Source: Parasulfuritortus sp037439465
GTDB taxonomy: Bacteria > Pseudomonadota > Gammaproteobacteria > Burkholderiales > Thiobacillaceae
Assembly: GCA_037439465.1 (NCBI GenBank)
Contig: JBBIVX010000002.1
Location: 124,001-188,000, forward strand
Length of the DNA: 64,000 nucleotides
Direction: 5' to 3'
Under the pieces are notes generated by a model. That model was not told the DNA's origin and did not search any database. It saw only the letters and a program-made list of their open reading frames with translations. The position numbers and the translations under genes are program-made. Shown here one piece after another: positions 10,931 to 19,927 of this stretch (positions are counted from its first letter, which is position 1; each line of letters opens with the position of its first letter).

Positions 10931-12445
10931 TCATGCCGTCAGGCGCAGCAGCGCCATGAGCGCCAGCAGGATGGCGATCACCGCCAGCCAGCGGTTGCGC
11001 TGGCGCTGCTCGGCGAGCAGCAGGGCGAGCCCGGCTTCCAGTTTCTCCAGGCGATTTTCCTTCATGGCCTGGTGCGCGAGGCGCGGCAACTGTGGAACGA
11101 GGGCGCCCCAGAAGGGGATTTCTTCCTTGAAGGTGCGCATCCAGCCACGCCAGCCGACCTGTTCGCTCATCCAGCGTTCCAGGTAGGGCTTGGCAGTAGC
11201 CCAGAGATCGAGATCGGGATCGAGCTGCCGGCCCAGCCCCTCGATGTTGAGCAGGGTCTTTTGCAGCATGACCAGTTGCGGCTGCACCTCCATGCCGAAG
11301 CGGCGCGAGGTCTGGAACAGCCGCAGCAACACCTTGCCGAAGGAAATCTCTTTCAGCGGCCGATCGAACACCGGCTCGCAGACGGCGCGGATGGCCGATT
11401 CGAATTCATCCACGCGGGTCTCCTTGGGTACCCACCCGGCATCCCAGTGGGCCTGGGCGACGCGGCGGTAGTCGCGGCGGAAAAAGGCGAGGAAGTTCTG
11501 CGCGAGGAAGTTCTTGTCGGTGTCGTTGAGGGTCCCCATGATGCCGAAGTCGAGGGCCACGTACTGACCGGCGTCGGTCACCAGTATGTTTCCCGGATGC
11601 ATGTCAGCATGGAAATAACCATCGCGGAACACCTGCGTGAAGAAGATCTCGACGCCGGCGCGGGCCAGCTTGGGGATGTCGATGCCGCGCTGGCGCAAGG
11701 TGTTGATCTGGGAGATGGGCGTGCCCTCCATCCAGCTCATTACCATCACCTCGGTGGTGCAGTAGTCCCAGTACACCTCGGGCACGGCGAGCAGGGGCGA
11801 ATGATCGAAGTTGCGGCGCAGTTGCGAGCAGTTGGCCGCTTCCCGCACCATATCCAGTTCGTCGGCCAGATGCTTGGCGAATTCCGCCACCACCTCCCGT
11901 GGCTTGAGCCGCTTGCCGTCGGACCAGACCGCCTCCAACAGCGCCGCCAGGGTATCGAGCAGGTCGAGGTCGCCGTCGATGACAGGCTTGATGCCAGGCC
12001 GCAGTATTTTCACCGCCACCGCCTCGCCGGACTTCAGGCGCGCCCAGTGCACTTGCGCGATGGAAGCGGAGGCCACCGGATCAGGGCAGAGCTCGGCAAA
12101 GACCTCGTGGGGATCGCGGCCATAGGCGCGGCGTAATGCCGCCATGGCCAGCTCGGAGGGGAAAGGCGGCACCCGGTCTTGCAACTTGGCCAGTTCGTCG
12201 GCGATGTCGGCGGGCATGAGGTCGCGGCGGGTGGACAATACCTGGCCGAATTTCACGAAGATCGGCCCGAGCGATTCCAGCGCCAGCCGCAGGCGCACGG
12301 CGCGCGCTGCGTTGAAGCGGCGCCAGAAGAACAAGGCATGCATGAACCAGCGGATCAGTCTGACCTTTTCATGACCGAGGAAAAATTCATCGAGGCCGTA
12401 GCGGGCGGCGGTGAAACCGATGCGAGCGAGGCGCAATATCCTCAT
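10931..12445 (-). CDS. ubiB: Ubiquinone biosynthesis protein UbiB (ABC1/ADCK-type atypical kinase)
   Basis: 504 residues, the normal length. Shows the UbiB hallmark FVKFGQVLSTRRDLMP (KxGQ motif) near residue 60, ASIAQVHWA, EAVAVKILRPG with the kinase-like Lys, NILVTDAGQYVALDFGIMG (DFG-like), and a C-terminal hydrophobic stretch (WLAVIAILLALMALLRLT) for membrane anchoring. UbiB is an ATPase-like accessory factor needed for ring hydroxylations of ubiquinone synthesis. Start overlaps the ubiJ stop by 4 bp, so translation is probably coupled. No ubiE is visible beside it. Confidence 0.95.
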   Translation of the reverse strand: MRILRLARIGFTAARYGLDEFFLGHEKVRLIRWFMHALFFWRRFNAARAVRLRLALESLGPIFVKFGQVLSTRRDLMPADIADELAKLQDRVPPFPSELAMAALRRAYGRDPHEVFAELCPDPVASASIAQVHWARLKSGEAVAVKILRPGIKPVIDGDLDLLDTLAALLEAVWSDGKRLKPREVVAEFAKHLADELDMVREAANCSQLRRNFDHSPLLAVPEVYWDYCTTEVMVMSWMEGTPISQINTLRQRGIDIPKLARAGVEIFFTQVFRDGYFHADMHPGNILVTDAGQYVALDFGIMGTLNDTDKNFLAQNFLAFFRRDYRRVAQAHWDAGWVPKETRVDEFESAIRAVCEPVFDRPLKEISFGKVLLRLFQTSRRFGMEVQPQLVMLQKTLLNIEGLGRQLDPDLDLWATAKPYLERWMSEQVGWRGWMRTFKEEIPFWGALVPQLPRLAHQAMKENRLEKLEAGLALLLAEQRQRNRWLAVIAILLALMALLRLTA

Positions 12446-13026
12446 CGGTGCTCCTGCTCAAGGTAGGCGAGGCGGGCCTCGAAACGGGCGACGTCATCAC
12501 GCAGCGCATCTACATCGGTGATAAAGCCGCGCACGGCGGTCTTGTCGGCCAGCACGTCGGTCTCGAAACTCAAATATTCGGCCAGCCCCCGGCCGACCGC
12601 CAGTGACGCCTCACCGCGCCAGTGACTGAGACCGGCTATGGCCGCGGCGGCGCGGGCGGCGGCGATGTCGCCGACATAGGGGCGCAAGGCGAGCGCCCAG
12701 TCGAAACGCGCCAGCGCAGCGGCGATATCCGTTGCCAGCGCACCGTCGCCATTCACCGTGGCGCGGCTCAGGGCGGTGCCGTCACCCAGGATCAGGGTGA
12801 ACAGATTGGCCGGTGTCAGGGTGATCTCGGCGGCGATGTCGGCCTCGGGGTCGGCCGCCGCCAGACCGCCAGCCTCCGTCACCCGGACGACCAGGGAGAA
12901 AAGCGGCAGACGTAGACGTGCCTGTTTGCCGGCTTGGCGCGCCAGGCTGGCACGTACCCCCGGCTGATTGGCCAGGACCGGATCGATGGCGGAAAACAGG
13001 GCGGAACGCAGTAGATCGGCGGGCAT
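12442..13026 (-). CDS. ubiJ: Ubiquinone biosynthesis accessory factor UbiJ (SCP2-like lipid-binding)
   Basis: 194 residues. The N-terminal half is an SCP2-type lipid-binding domain (LRLPLFSLVVRVTEAGGL, IAAEITLTPANLFTLILGDG); the C-terminal part is helical, ending in a coiled coil (DVDALRDDVARFEARLAYLEQEHR). UbiJ gathers ubiquinone intermediates in the Ubi complex in enterobacteria. Identification rests on the SCP2 pattern plus the ubiJ-ubiB order; the sequence itself is poorly conserved. The gene is divergent from mtnA across only 36 bp. Confidence 0.85.
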   Translation of the reverse strand: MPADLLRSALFSAIDPVLANQPGVRASLARQAGKQARLRLPLFSLVVRVTEAGGLAAADPEADIAAEITLTPANLFTLILGDGTALSRATVNGDGALATDIAAALARFDWALALRPYVGDIAAARAAAAIAGLSHWRGEASLAVGRGLAEYLSFETDVLADKTAVRGFITDVDALRDDVARFEARLAYLEQEHR

Positions 13027-13062
13027 GGCGGCATTCTACGGCAACGGCGATAATCCCGGCTC

Positions 13063-14138
<1,076 letters not shown>

Positions 14139-14139
<1 letters not shown>

Positions 14140-14810
14140 TGCGCGCCAGCCGTCAGCTCATCCTCAATATCCAGCCCGAGGCCGAGCCGCGCTTCGACAA
14201 CTTTTTGCCGGGCGAAAACCTGGAATTGCTGCTGGCCCTGGATACCCTGGCGCGCGGCGAGCTCGATGAGTCCTTGATCTATGTTTGGGGCGCGCCCGGC
14301 AGCGGCCGCAGCCACCTGCTCGCGGCGACCGTGGGCGAGGCGCGCCAATTTGGCGGCGCTGCCACCTATGCCGCGGCCGGCCCGCTGCCGGAAGATCTGT
14401 CCGGCCTGTTGGCGGTGGATGACGTGGACGCGCTGGCCGCCGAAGACCAGATTCGCCTGTTCTCGCTCATCAACCAGGCCCGCGAAGGCCATGGCAGCGT
14501 GCTGGCGGCGGGGACGGTGGCACCGGCGCAACTGACGCTGCGCGCCGACCTTGCCACCCGCCTGTCCTGGGGCCTGGTATTTGGTTTGCGCCCTTTGAAC
14601 GAGGCCGACCGGGCCACCGCCGTGCGCGAACGCGCCGCCGCCCGTGGCCTCAACCTGCCGGACGACGTGGTGTGTTATCTGCTCCGGCACGGCCGGCGGG
14701 ATCTGCCGTCACTACTCGCCGGCGTCGATGCCCTCGATGCCTATTCGCTCAGCCTGAAGCGTCCGCTCAGTGTGCCGCTGGTGCGCGAATGGCTGGCGGG
14801 GAAGGCGTGA
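14139..14810 (+). CDS. hda: DnaA regulatory inactivator Hda
   Basis: A 223-residue AAA+ protein related to DnaA domain III but lacking the DNA-binding domain. In E. coli Hda, with the sliding clamp, stimulates DnaA-ATP hydrolysis after initiation. Seen: N-terminal RQLILNIQPEAEPRFDNFLPG, including a QL-x-L-like clamp-binding motif at residues 6-9; a Walker A variant WGAPGSGRSHLL with Arg in place of Lys, as in Hda; and Walker B LLAVDDVDAL. It is translationally coupled to mtnA by a TGATG overlap, an unusual partner. The ATG start at 14139 fits the clamp motif at the N-terminus. Confidence 0.9.
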
Positions 14811-14821
14811 CACGCGGCCAG

Positions 14822-15196
14822 TCAGGCCTCGCCTCCTTGTTCCCCGGTGGCAAGCTCGGCATGGACCTTGGCCATATCGACTTCCCTGGCGCGGGTGATG
14901 AGGTCGTCGAAACCGCCGGCCGGCAGGGCGCCGGGCTGGGCGTAGATGATGACCTTCTCGCGGAAGATCATCAGGGTGGGGATGGAGCGGATCTGGAAGT
15001 GACCGGCGATGCCCTGTTGCTCTTCGGTATTGACCTTGGCGAAGACGATGTCGGGATGCTTTTCGGCGGCGGCCTCGAAGACCGGCGCGAAGCCGCGGCA
15101 GGGGCCGCACCAGGGGGCCCAGAAATCGATGACGACGAAGTCATTGCCGAGGATGGTGGGTTCGAAGTTTTCTTCGTTGAGATCGATGACAGGCAT
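14822..15196 (-). CDS. Thioredoxin-family protein
   Basis: 124 residues from the ATG at 15196, which sits close to the family start (MPVIDLNEENFEPTILG). Canonical redox motif FWAPWCGPCRGFAPVFE near residues 28-43 and cis-Pro in SIPTLMIF. Length is slightly over the ~108 of TrxA because of a C-terminal extension containing REVDMAKVHAELATGEQ. No signal peptide, so cytoplasmic. Converges with hda, 12 bp between stops. It is probably a general disulfide reductase; a specific partner cannot be named. Confidence 0.93.
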   Translation of the reverse strand: MPVIDLNEENFEPTILGNDFVVIDFWAPWCGPCRGFAPVFEAAAEKHPDIVFAKVNTEEQQGIAGHFQIRSIPTLMIFREKVIIYAQPGALPAGGFDDLITRAREVDMAKVHAELATGEQGGEA

Positions 15197-15521
15197 TTGA
15201 CGCTCCAAAAAGTTTGCGGCGTCACCTTACCATGCCGGCATGGCTTGGGGCCAACCGTTCCTGATAGTGGTTGCCGTCGCCTGTGCTGCCGCGGTCGCCG
15301 ACGAAGGCGAATGCAAACAACCGCGCCGGCCGGGCTTCTGCTCAGAGTTTTGTAGAGGTCGTCGGTCACAACAAGCGGCGGCGTCAGCACCCCGAGCGCC
15401 CACCGCCTGTGTTGAATGGAATTATTTCAAGCGCCGCCGGTCTTTCCGTAGTCGCCGTGCCCTACCAAAGCCGCACGACAGCATTGCCGTAACCGGCCAT
15501 CGTTTTTGCGGGAGCGCCACT
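15197..15521. other. Intergenic stretch between thioredoxin and msrP
   Basis: About 325 bp between divergent genes. A Cys-containing plus-strand frame from 15240 has no recognisable family and a composition that degrades into Arg/Ser-rich sequence, so I do not call it. The region presumably holds both promoters. No hairpin or repeat of note. Confidence 0.4.
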
Positions 15522-16442
15522 ATGCCGAAACGTTTGATCCCCAGCCTTCTGCCTTCCGAGATCACCGCGGAGGATATTTACCAGCGGCGCCGCGAGTTCA
15601 TGCAGGGTGCCCTGGCGCTGGCCCTCGCCTCCGCCCTGCCGGCCGGGGCCGCGCTGCCGGCGTGGAAGAAAACCACTTACGGCCGTGACGAGTCGCCCAA
15701 CAGTTGGGAGGAGATCACCACTTATAACAACTTCTACGAATTCGGTACCGACAAGGCAGCACCGGCGAAGCGCGCCCATACCCTTAAGACACGGCCGTGG
15801 ACGGTGAGCGTCGAGGGCGAATGCCTGCAGCCGCGGGTGTGGGACATCGACGCCCTGATCCGGGCGTTTCCGCTGGAGGAACGTATCTACCGCCTGCGTT
15901 GTGTCGAGGGCTGGTCCATGGTCATCCCCTGGCTGGGGTTTCCGCTCGCCGCGCTTGTCCGCCAGGCGCGGCCTACGGGTAAGGCAAAGTTCGTGGAATT
16001 CCATACCCTGCACGACGCCAAACAGATGCCCGGTCAAGGCTGGCGCGTGCTTGACTGGCCCTACCTTGAGGGCCTGCGTCTGGACGAGGCGCAGCATCCC
16101 CTGACCCTGCTTGCGGTGGGACTGTATGGCCAGCAGTTGCCGAATCAGAATGGCGCGCCGATACGACTGGTGGTGCCCTGGAAATATGGCTTCAAGAGTG
16201 CCAAATCCATCGTGCGCATCCGCTTCGTGGAGAGGGCGCCTACCACCGCCTGGATGGAAGCGGCACCCAAGGAATACGGCTTCTTTGCCAATGTAAACCC
16301 CGGTGTCGATCACCCGCGCTGGAGCCAGGCGCGTGAGCGCCGCATCGGCGAGTTCTTCAAGCGTCGCACCGAGATGTTCAATGGTTACGGCGATCAGGTC
16401 GCGGCGATGTATGCCGGGATGGATTTGCAGAAATATTTTTGA
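15522..16442 (+). CDS. msrP: Protein-methionine-sulfoxide reductase catalytic subunit MsrP (molybdopterin)
   Basis: 306-residue periplasmic molybdoenzyme that reduces methionine sulfoxide in envelope proteins. Start at 15522 gives the expected N-terminus, with a Tat signal (RRREFMQGALALALASALPAGAA, twin Arg then F) near residues 22-45. Sulfite-oxidase-fold features follow: YNNFYEFGTDK, the molybdenum-ligand cysteine in RLRCVEGWSMVIPW, and RLVVPWKYGFKSAKSI. The stop overlaps the putative TTG start of msrQ (TTGA), giving the usual msrPQ operon. The Tat signal lacks a long hydrophobic run but is typical for MsrP. Confidence 0.96.
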   Translation: MPKRLIPSLLPSEITAEDIYQRRREFMQGALALALASALPAGAALPAWKKTTYGRDESPNSWEEITTYNNFYEFGTDKAAPAKRAHTLKTRPWTVSVEGECLQPRVWDIDALIRAFPLEERIYRLRCVEGWSMVIPWLGFPLAALVRQARPTGKAKFVEFHTLHDAKQMPGQGWRVLDWPYLEGLRLDEAQHPLTLLAVGLYGQQLPNQNGAPIRLVVPWKYGFKSAKSIVRIRFVERAPTTAWMEAAPKEYGFFANVNPGVDHPRWSQARERRIGEFFKRRTEMFNGYGDQVAAMYAGMDLQKYF

Positions 16443-17104
16443 ACGGCGTGACGCAAAGGCGTGACGATAATGGCGTGACGGGCGGAAACGCGCCGGGTTT
16501 TCGTTGTGCGGCGCTTGTCACACCGCGCTTGTCACGTTTTTACCGCCATGTGATTTTTCTGCTCTGCCTGCTGCCGCTGCTGCGGTTGTTCGCGCTTGCC
16601 TTCACCGGCGGCCTGGGTGTGAATCCCATCGAATTCATCACCCGCTCGCTCGGCACCTGGACGCTAACCCTGTTATTGCTGACCCTTGCGGTCACTCCGC
16701 TGCGCCGCCTCAGCGGCTATGGGCAGTTGCTGCGCTATCGTCGCATGCTGGGCTTGTTTGTCTTTTTCTACGCCGTCCTGCACGTTTTCAGTTATCTCTG
16801 GTTCGACCAGTTCTTTGCCTTGGGCGAGATTCTTCGCGACATTGCAAAGCGGCCCTTCATCACTGTCGGCGTCTTTGCCTTCACCCTCCTGATACCGCTG
16901 GCGGCGACGTCCAACGACCGTAGCATGCGTGCCCTCAAACGCAACTGGCAACGCCTGCATCGACTCGTCTATCCGGCGGCGATCGCTGCGGTTACGCATT
17001 ACTACTGGCTGGTCAAGAAGGACACGACACTGCCCATGCTTTACGCCCTCGCCCTGGCGCTGTTATTGCTGGCGCGCGTGGTTTGGCGAAGGCCGACGCG
17101 GTGA
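16439..17104 (+). CDS. msrQ: MsrQ, heme-binding membrane subunit of the MsrPQ system
   Basis: Six-TM cytochrome b-type ferric reductase-like protein that passes electrons from the quinone pool to MsrP. Features: GVNPIEFITRSLGTWTLTLLLLTLAVTPLRR, RRMLGLFVFFYAVLHVFSYLW with the heme His, and LQRLHRLVYPA-type segment (WQRLHRLVYPAAIAAVTHYYW) with further His ligands. No ATG suits; TTG at 16439 overlaps the msrP stop, while GTG at 16475 or TTG at 16529 are closer to the usual N-terminus, so the start is uncertain. The first ~27 residues from 16439 look non-native. Confidence 0.9.
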   Translation: MNGVTQRRDDNGVTGGNAPGFRCAALVTPRLSRFYRHVIFLLCLLPLLRLFALAFTGGLGVNPIEFITRSLGTWTLTLLLLTLAVTPLRRLSGYGQLLRYRRMLGLFVFFYAVLHVFSYLWFDQFFALGEILRDIAKRPFITVGVFAFTLLIPLAATSNDRSMRALKRNWQRLHRLVYPAAIAAVTHYYWLVKKDTTLPMLYALALALLLLARVVWRRPTR

Positions 17105-17114
17105 GATTCGTGGG

Positions 17115-17144
17115 CAATAAAAAAGGGGCTGCATGGCAGCCCCT
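17115..17144 (-). terminator. Rho-independent terminator of the histone-like gene
   Basis: On the minus strand a 9-bp stem AGGGGCTGC / GCAGCCCCT with a 3-nt loop (17124-17144) is followed by TTTTATT. It is 27 bp past the stop of the Lys/Ala-rich gene. It also sits just after msrQ, but the U-tract is on the minus side. Confidence 0.85.
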
Positions 17145-17170
17145 GACTTGATGCGCAGAGTCGTTCGCGC

Positions 17171-17473
17171 TCAGGCCTTCTTTGCCGCAGTCACTGCCTT
17201 CGCGGGTTTGGCAGCGGCTTTGGGCGCCGCCTTTTTCGCGGCGGGTTTGGCGGCAGTCTTTTTCGCGGCGGGTTTGGCGGCGGCCTTTTTCACAGCGGGC
17301 TTGGCGGCGGCCTTCTTCGCGGCGGGTTTGGCGGCGGCCTTGGGGGCGGCCTTCTTCACGGCGGGCTTGGCGGCGGCCTTGGGGGCAGCCTTCTTCACGG
17401 CAGGTTTGGCCGCGGCCTTGGGGGCGGCGGGTTTGGCAGTTGCGGACTTAGCAGCGGGTTTTTCTGCGGGCAT
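17171..17473 (-). CDS. Histone H1-like Lys/Ala/Pro-rich repeat protein
   Basis: 100 residues made almost entirely of K, A and P in imperfect repeats (KPAVKKAAPKAAA, KPAAKKAAAKPAVKKAA). This is the composition of bacterial histone H1-like nucleoid proteins such as those described in Bordetella and the AlgP-type tail of pseudomonads. No globular domain. It probably binds DNA nonspecifically and may affect compaction. The gene has its own terminator and lies 155 bp from the lysA stop. Repeat number is likely variable between strains because the DNA is itself repetitive. Confidence 0.85.
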   Translation of the reverse strand: MPAEKPAAKSATAKPAAPKAAAKPAVKKAAPKAAAKPAVKKAAPKAAAKPAAKKAAAKPAVKKAAAKPAAKKTAAKPAAKKAAPKAAAKPAKAVTAAKKA

Positions 17474-17565
17474 GTCACACTCCTTTGGTTGGAAGGCCTG
17501 GAAGCCTTACGCCTAAACAATTTCCACGCAATAGCAGCACTCGCGTGTTGGGCGTAATTCTAGAG

Positions 17566-17596
17566 CAAAAAAACTGTGCGGCCGCAAGCGGCGCAT
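17566..17596 (-). terminator. Probable terminator of lysA
   Basis: On the minus strand, TGCGCCGC-TTGC-GGCCGCA forms a short imperfect stem (one mismatch) followed by a 7-nt T tract, 33 bp downstream of the lysA stop codon. Orientation fits lysA. The mismatch lowers confidence. Confidence 0.5.
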
Positions 17597-17628
17597 GGAT
17601 ATTTTTTGCCAGGGCCCCGTGCTTGTTG

Positions 17629-18873
17629 CTATTGCGGAACGATTTCATTTGCGAAGAGGGCGTCGACATCTTCGCGCCGACGTATCAACCATGACCGCGC
17701 AGCATCGACGAGCACCTCGGCGGCGCGCGGCCGCGTGTTGTAATTGGAGCTCATGCTCATGCCATAGGCTCCCGCCGAGAACAAGGCCAGGCGGTCGTTT
17801 TCGGCCAGTGACAAGTCCCGCTCATGCGCCAGGATATCGCCGCTTTCGCATACCGGCCCGACGATTTCGTAACGGCGTTTTTCGCCCGCGCGCAGGCGCA
17901 CCGGTTGCACATCGTGCCAGGCATCGTAGAGCGCCGGACGCATGAGGTCGTTCATCGCCGCATCGACGATGGCGAAGTCTTTCACTTCGCCGTGCTTGAG
18001 ATATTCCACTTTGGTGAGCAGCAGGCCGGCATTGGCGACGAGGGATCGGCCAGGTTCGATGATGAGCCTGTGCGACCGGCCGGCGAGGCGCGACAACAAC
18101 ATGCCGGCATAGTCGGTCAGCGCCGGCGGTGTCTCGTCGCGATAGCGCACGCCAAGTCCGCCGCCGAGATCGATATGCGTCAGCGCGATGCCCTCGGCGG
18201 CGAGGCGGTCCACCAGGTCGAGCACCTTGTCGAGCGCTTCGGCGAAAGGGGCCGATTCTGTGAGTTGCGAGCCGATGTGGCAGTCGATGCCGACCACCTT
18301 CAGATGCGCTAATTGCATGGCCTTTCTATACAGGCGGGGGGCATCGGCATAAGCGATGCCGAACTTGTTTCCCTTGAGTCCGGTGGCGATGTAGGGGTGT
18401 GTTCTGGCATCGACATCAGGGTTGACCCGCAGGCTCACCGGCGCGATCTTTTGCAGTCGAGCGGCGACCTGGTTGAGACGCGTGAGTTCGCTTTCCGATT
18501 CGACGTTGAAGCAGAGTATGCCGGCGTTCAGTGCCGCCGCCATCTCCGCCGCGGTCTTGCCGACACCGGAGAACACAACCTTGCCAGGGTCGCCTCCGGC
18601 GGCCAGCACGCGCGCCAGCTCGCCGCCGGAGACGATGTCGAAACCGGCGCCGCGTTTGGCGAACAGATTGAGTATGGCCAGGTTGGAGTTGGCCTTCACC
18701 GCGTAGCAGATCAGGTGATCGCAGTTGGCGAAGGCCTCATCGTAGGCGCAGAAGGCCTCGTTCAGGGCGGCCTTGGAATAGACGTAACAGGGTGTGCCGA
18801 ACTCGTCGGCGATACGGTCGAGGGCGGTGTCCTCGCAGTGGAGCACACCATCGCGGCGGGGGAAATGATTCAT
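17629..18873 (-). CDS. lysA: Diaminopimelate decarboxylase
   Basis: PLP enzyme converting meso-diaminopimelate to lysine, the last lysine step. 414 residues from the ATG at 18873, which overlaps the lptM stop (ATGA). Shows YAVKANSN with the PLP-binding Lys60, HIDLGGGLGVRY, IIEPGRSLVANAG, and VCESGDILA with the active-site Cys at the dimer interface; C-terminal YNTRPRAAEVLV is typical. Operon lptM-lysA; in many relatives dapF follows but here a terminator comes next. Confidence 0.97.
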   Translation of the reverse strand: MNHFPRRDGVLHCEDTALDRIADEFGTPCYVYSKAALNEAFCAYDEAFANCDHLICYAVKANSNLAILNLFAKRGAGFDIVSGGELARVLAAGGDPGKVVFSGVGKTAAEMAAALNAGILCFNVESESELTRLNQVAARLQKIAPVSLRVNPDVDARTHPYIATGLKGNKFGIAYADAPRLYRKAMQLAHLKVVGIDCHIGSQLTESAPFAEALDKVLDLVDRLAAEGIALTHIDLGGGLGVRYRDETPPALTDYAGMLLSRLAGRSHRLIIEPGRSLVANAGLLLTKVEYLKHGEVKDFAIVDAAMNDLMRPALYDAWHDVQPVRLRAGEKRRYEIVGPVCESGDILAHERDLSLAENDRLALFSAGAYGMSMSSNYNTRPRAAEVLVDAARSWLIRRREDVDALFANEIVPQ

Positions 18874-18989
18874 GGATGGGTGTGTTCGCTGGGAGTCTTT
18901 ATGGGCGGCTCGGGAAGGTACAGCGGGCCCTTCTTGCCACAGGCGGCAAGCATCAGTACGGCGAGGATGAATGCCATGATCGGGCGCAT
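18870..18989 (-). CDS. lptM: LptM (YifL-like) small outer-membrane lipoprotein
   Basis: A 39-residue ORF starting at ATG 18989. It has a short hydrophobic signal, a lipobox LAAC with lipidated Cys at about residue 17, and the diagnostic CGKKGPLYLPEPP motif. LptM stabilises assembly of the LptDE lipopolysaccharide translocon in E. coli. The stop overlaps the lysA start by 4 bp (ATGA), and it is divergent from cyaY, the same neighbourhood as in enterobacteria. Too short for ordinary gene callers, but motif and context are strong. Confidence 0.9.
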   Translation of the reverse strand: MRPIMAFILAVLMLAACGKKGPLYLPEPPIKTPSEHTHP

Positions 18990-19050
18990 GATGAGGTTGG
19001 TTCTGGCTACAATGAGGACCGTTGAAGTCTAACACGCGCGAGGATGGCGA

Positions 19051-19362
19051 ATGACCGAAGGCGAATACATGCAGGCAAGCGAGGCGCTGTTCCGGCGACT
19101 CGACCACGCCTTGGAGGCGGCCGATCTGGATTACGCTCTGGCGTCCGGCGGCCTGCTGGAGATCGAGTTCGAGGATGGCTCGAAGATCATCGTCAACCGG
19201 CAGACGCCGCTGCGGGAAATTTGGGTGGCGGCAAAGAGCGGTGGCTTTCACTATCGCTGGAGCGACGGCGAGTGGCGCGATACCCGCTCCGGCGAGGCAC
19301 TGCTGCCAGCGCTTGCGGGCCTGTTGTCGGCGCAGTCCGGCCGTGCCATCACACTAATCTGA
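19051..19362 (+). CDS. cyaY: Frataxin homolog CyaY
   Basis: 103 residues, the normal length. The acidic first helix (ASEALFRRLDHALEAADLDY), the beta strands LLEIEFEDGSKIIVNRQTPLREIWVAAKSGGFHYRW and the C-terminal LPALAGLLSAQSGRAITL all fit frataxin. CyaY binds iron and modulates IscS in Fe-S cluster assembly. It is divergent from lptM-lysA and is followed after 7 bp by two cyclic-nucleotide-binding-domain genes, so the three may be cotranscribed. Confidence 0.95.
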   Translation: MTEGEYMQASEALFRRLDHALEAADLDYALASGGLLEIEFEDGSKIIVNRQTPLREIWVAAKSGGFHYRWSDGEWRDTRSGEALLPALAGLLSAQSGRAITLI

Positions 19363-19369
19363 GGGGGCA

Positions 19370-19927
19370 ATGATGCCGACCGATCCTTGGGCGGATACGC
19401 GCGCGCTGTTGGCGGACTGTCTCGGCACCGATGACCTCCAGGCCTTGCTGCAGCGGGCTTCGCTCATCGAGCTGGCGACTGATGAGATATTGTTGCGCGA
19501 CATGGCGCCGACCGACTCCCTGTACCTGCTCCTCGATGGACGTCTCGAGGTGCATGTGGAGACGTCTGGGCACAGCATTCGTTTGGGCGAGATCGAAGCG
19601 GGCAACTGGGTGGGCGAGGTGGCCTACTACACCCGCTGTGGAACCGCCTGCTCGACCGTGGCCGCCATGGTCCACTGCAGGCTGCTGCGCTTGCGCTTCG
19701 ACGATTTCACGGCATTGCTCAAGGATCAGGCGGAGGTCGCCTGCCGCCTGAGCCACGTGCTCATCGCCATGCTGGCGCAGCGTCTGCGGGCCACGGTGAA
19801 TGACCCGGTGCTCGATCCGGAAGGCAACCTGCTGATGCTGGGCGACTTTTCCATTCCGCTCGGTCAGCAAACGCATCACCATGCCGGAGTGGCCGATTTT
19901 TTCAGGAACCTGCTGGGGATGCGCTGA
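19370..19927 (+). CDS. Stand-alone cyclic-nucleotide-binding-domain protein, degenerate ligand site (copy 1)
   Basis: 185 residues. One CRP-like cNBD covers about 15-140 (DEILLRDMAPTDSLYLLLDGRLEVHVE; LGEIEAGNWVGEVAYYTRCGTACSTVAAMV). There is no C-terminal helix-turn-helix; the ~45-residue tail instead ends in a His-rich segment (GQQTHHHAGVADFFRN). In the phosphate-binding cassette the Glu is kept but the Arg that contacts cyclic phosphate is not at its usual place, so cAMP binding is doubtful. It abuts the second cNBD gene (stop/start overlap ATG at 19927). Function unknown, likely a sensory adaptor. Confidence 0.8.
   Translation: MMPTDPWADTRALLADCLGTDDLQALLQRASLIELATDEILLRDMAPTDSLYLLLDGRLEVHVETSGHSIRLGEIEAGNWVGEVAYYTRCGTACSTVAAMVHCRLLRLRFDDFTALLKDQAEVACRLSHVLIAMLAQRLRATVNDPVLDPEGNLLMLGDFSIPLGQQTHHHAGVADFFRNLLGMR

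Noticed and set aside
15240..15521. Short Cys-containing frame upstream of msrP
   Set aside because: The hydrophobic N-terminus is followed by Arg/Ser-rich sequence with no family resemblance; it runs directly into the msrP frame.
17171..17473. CRISPR-like or satellite repeat
   Set aside because: The repeats are back-to-back and translate into a continuous K/A/P protein; no spacers.
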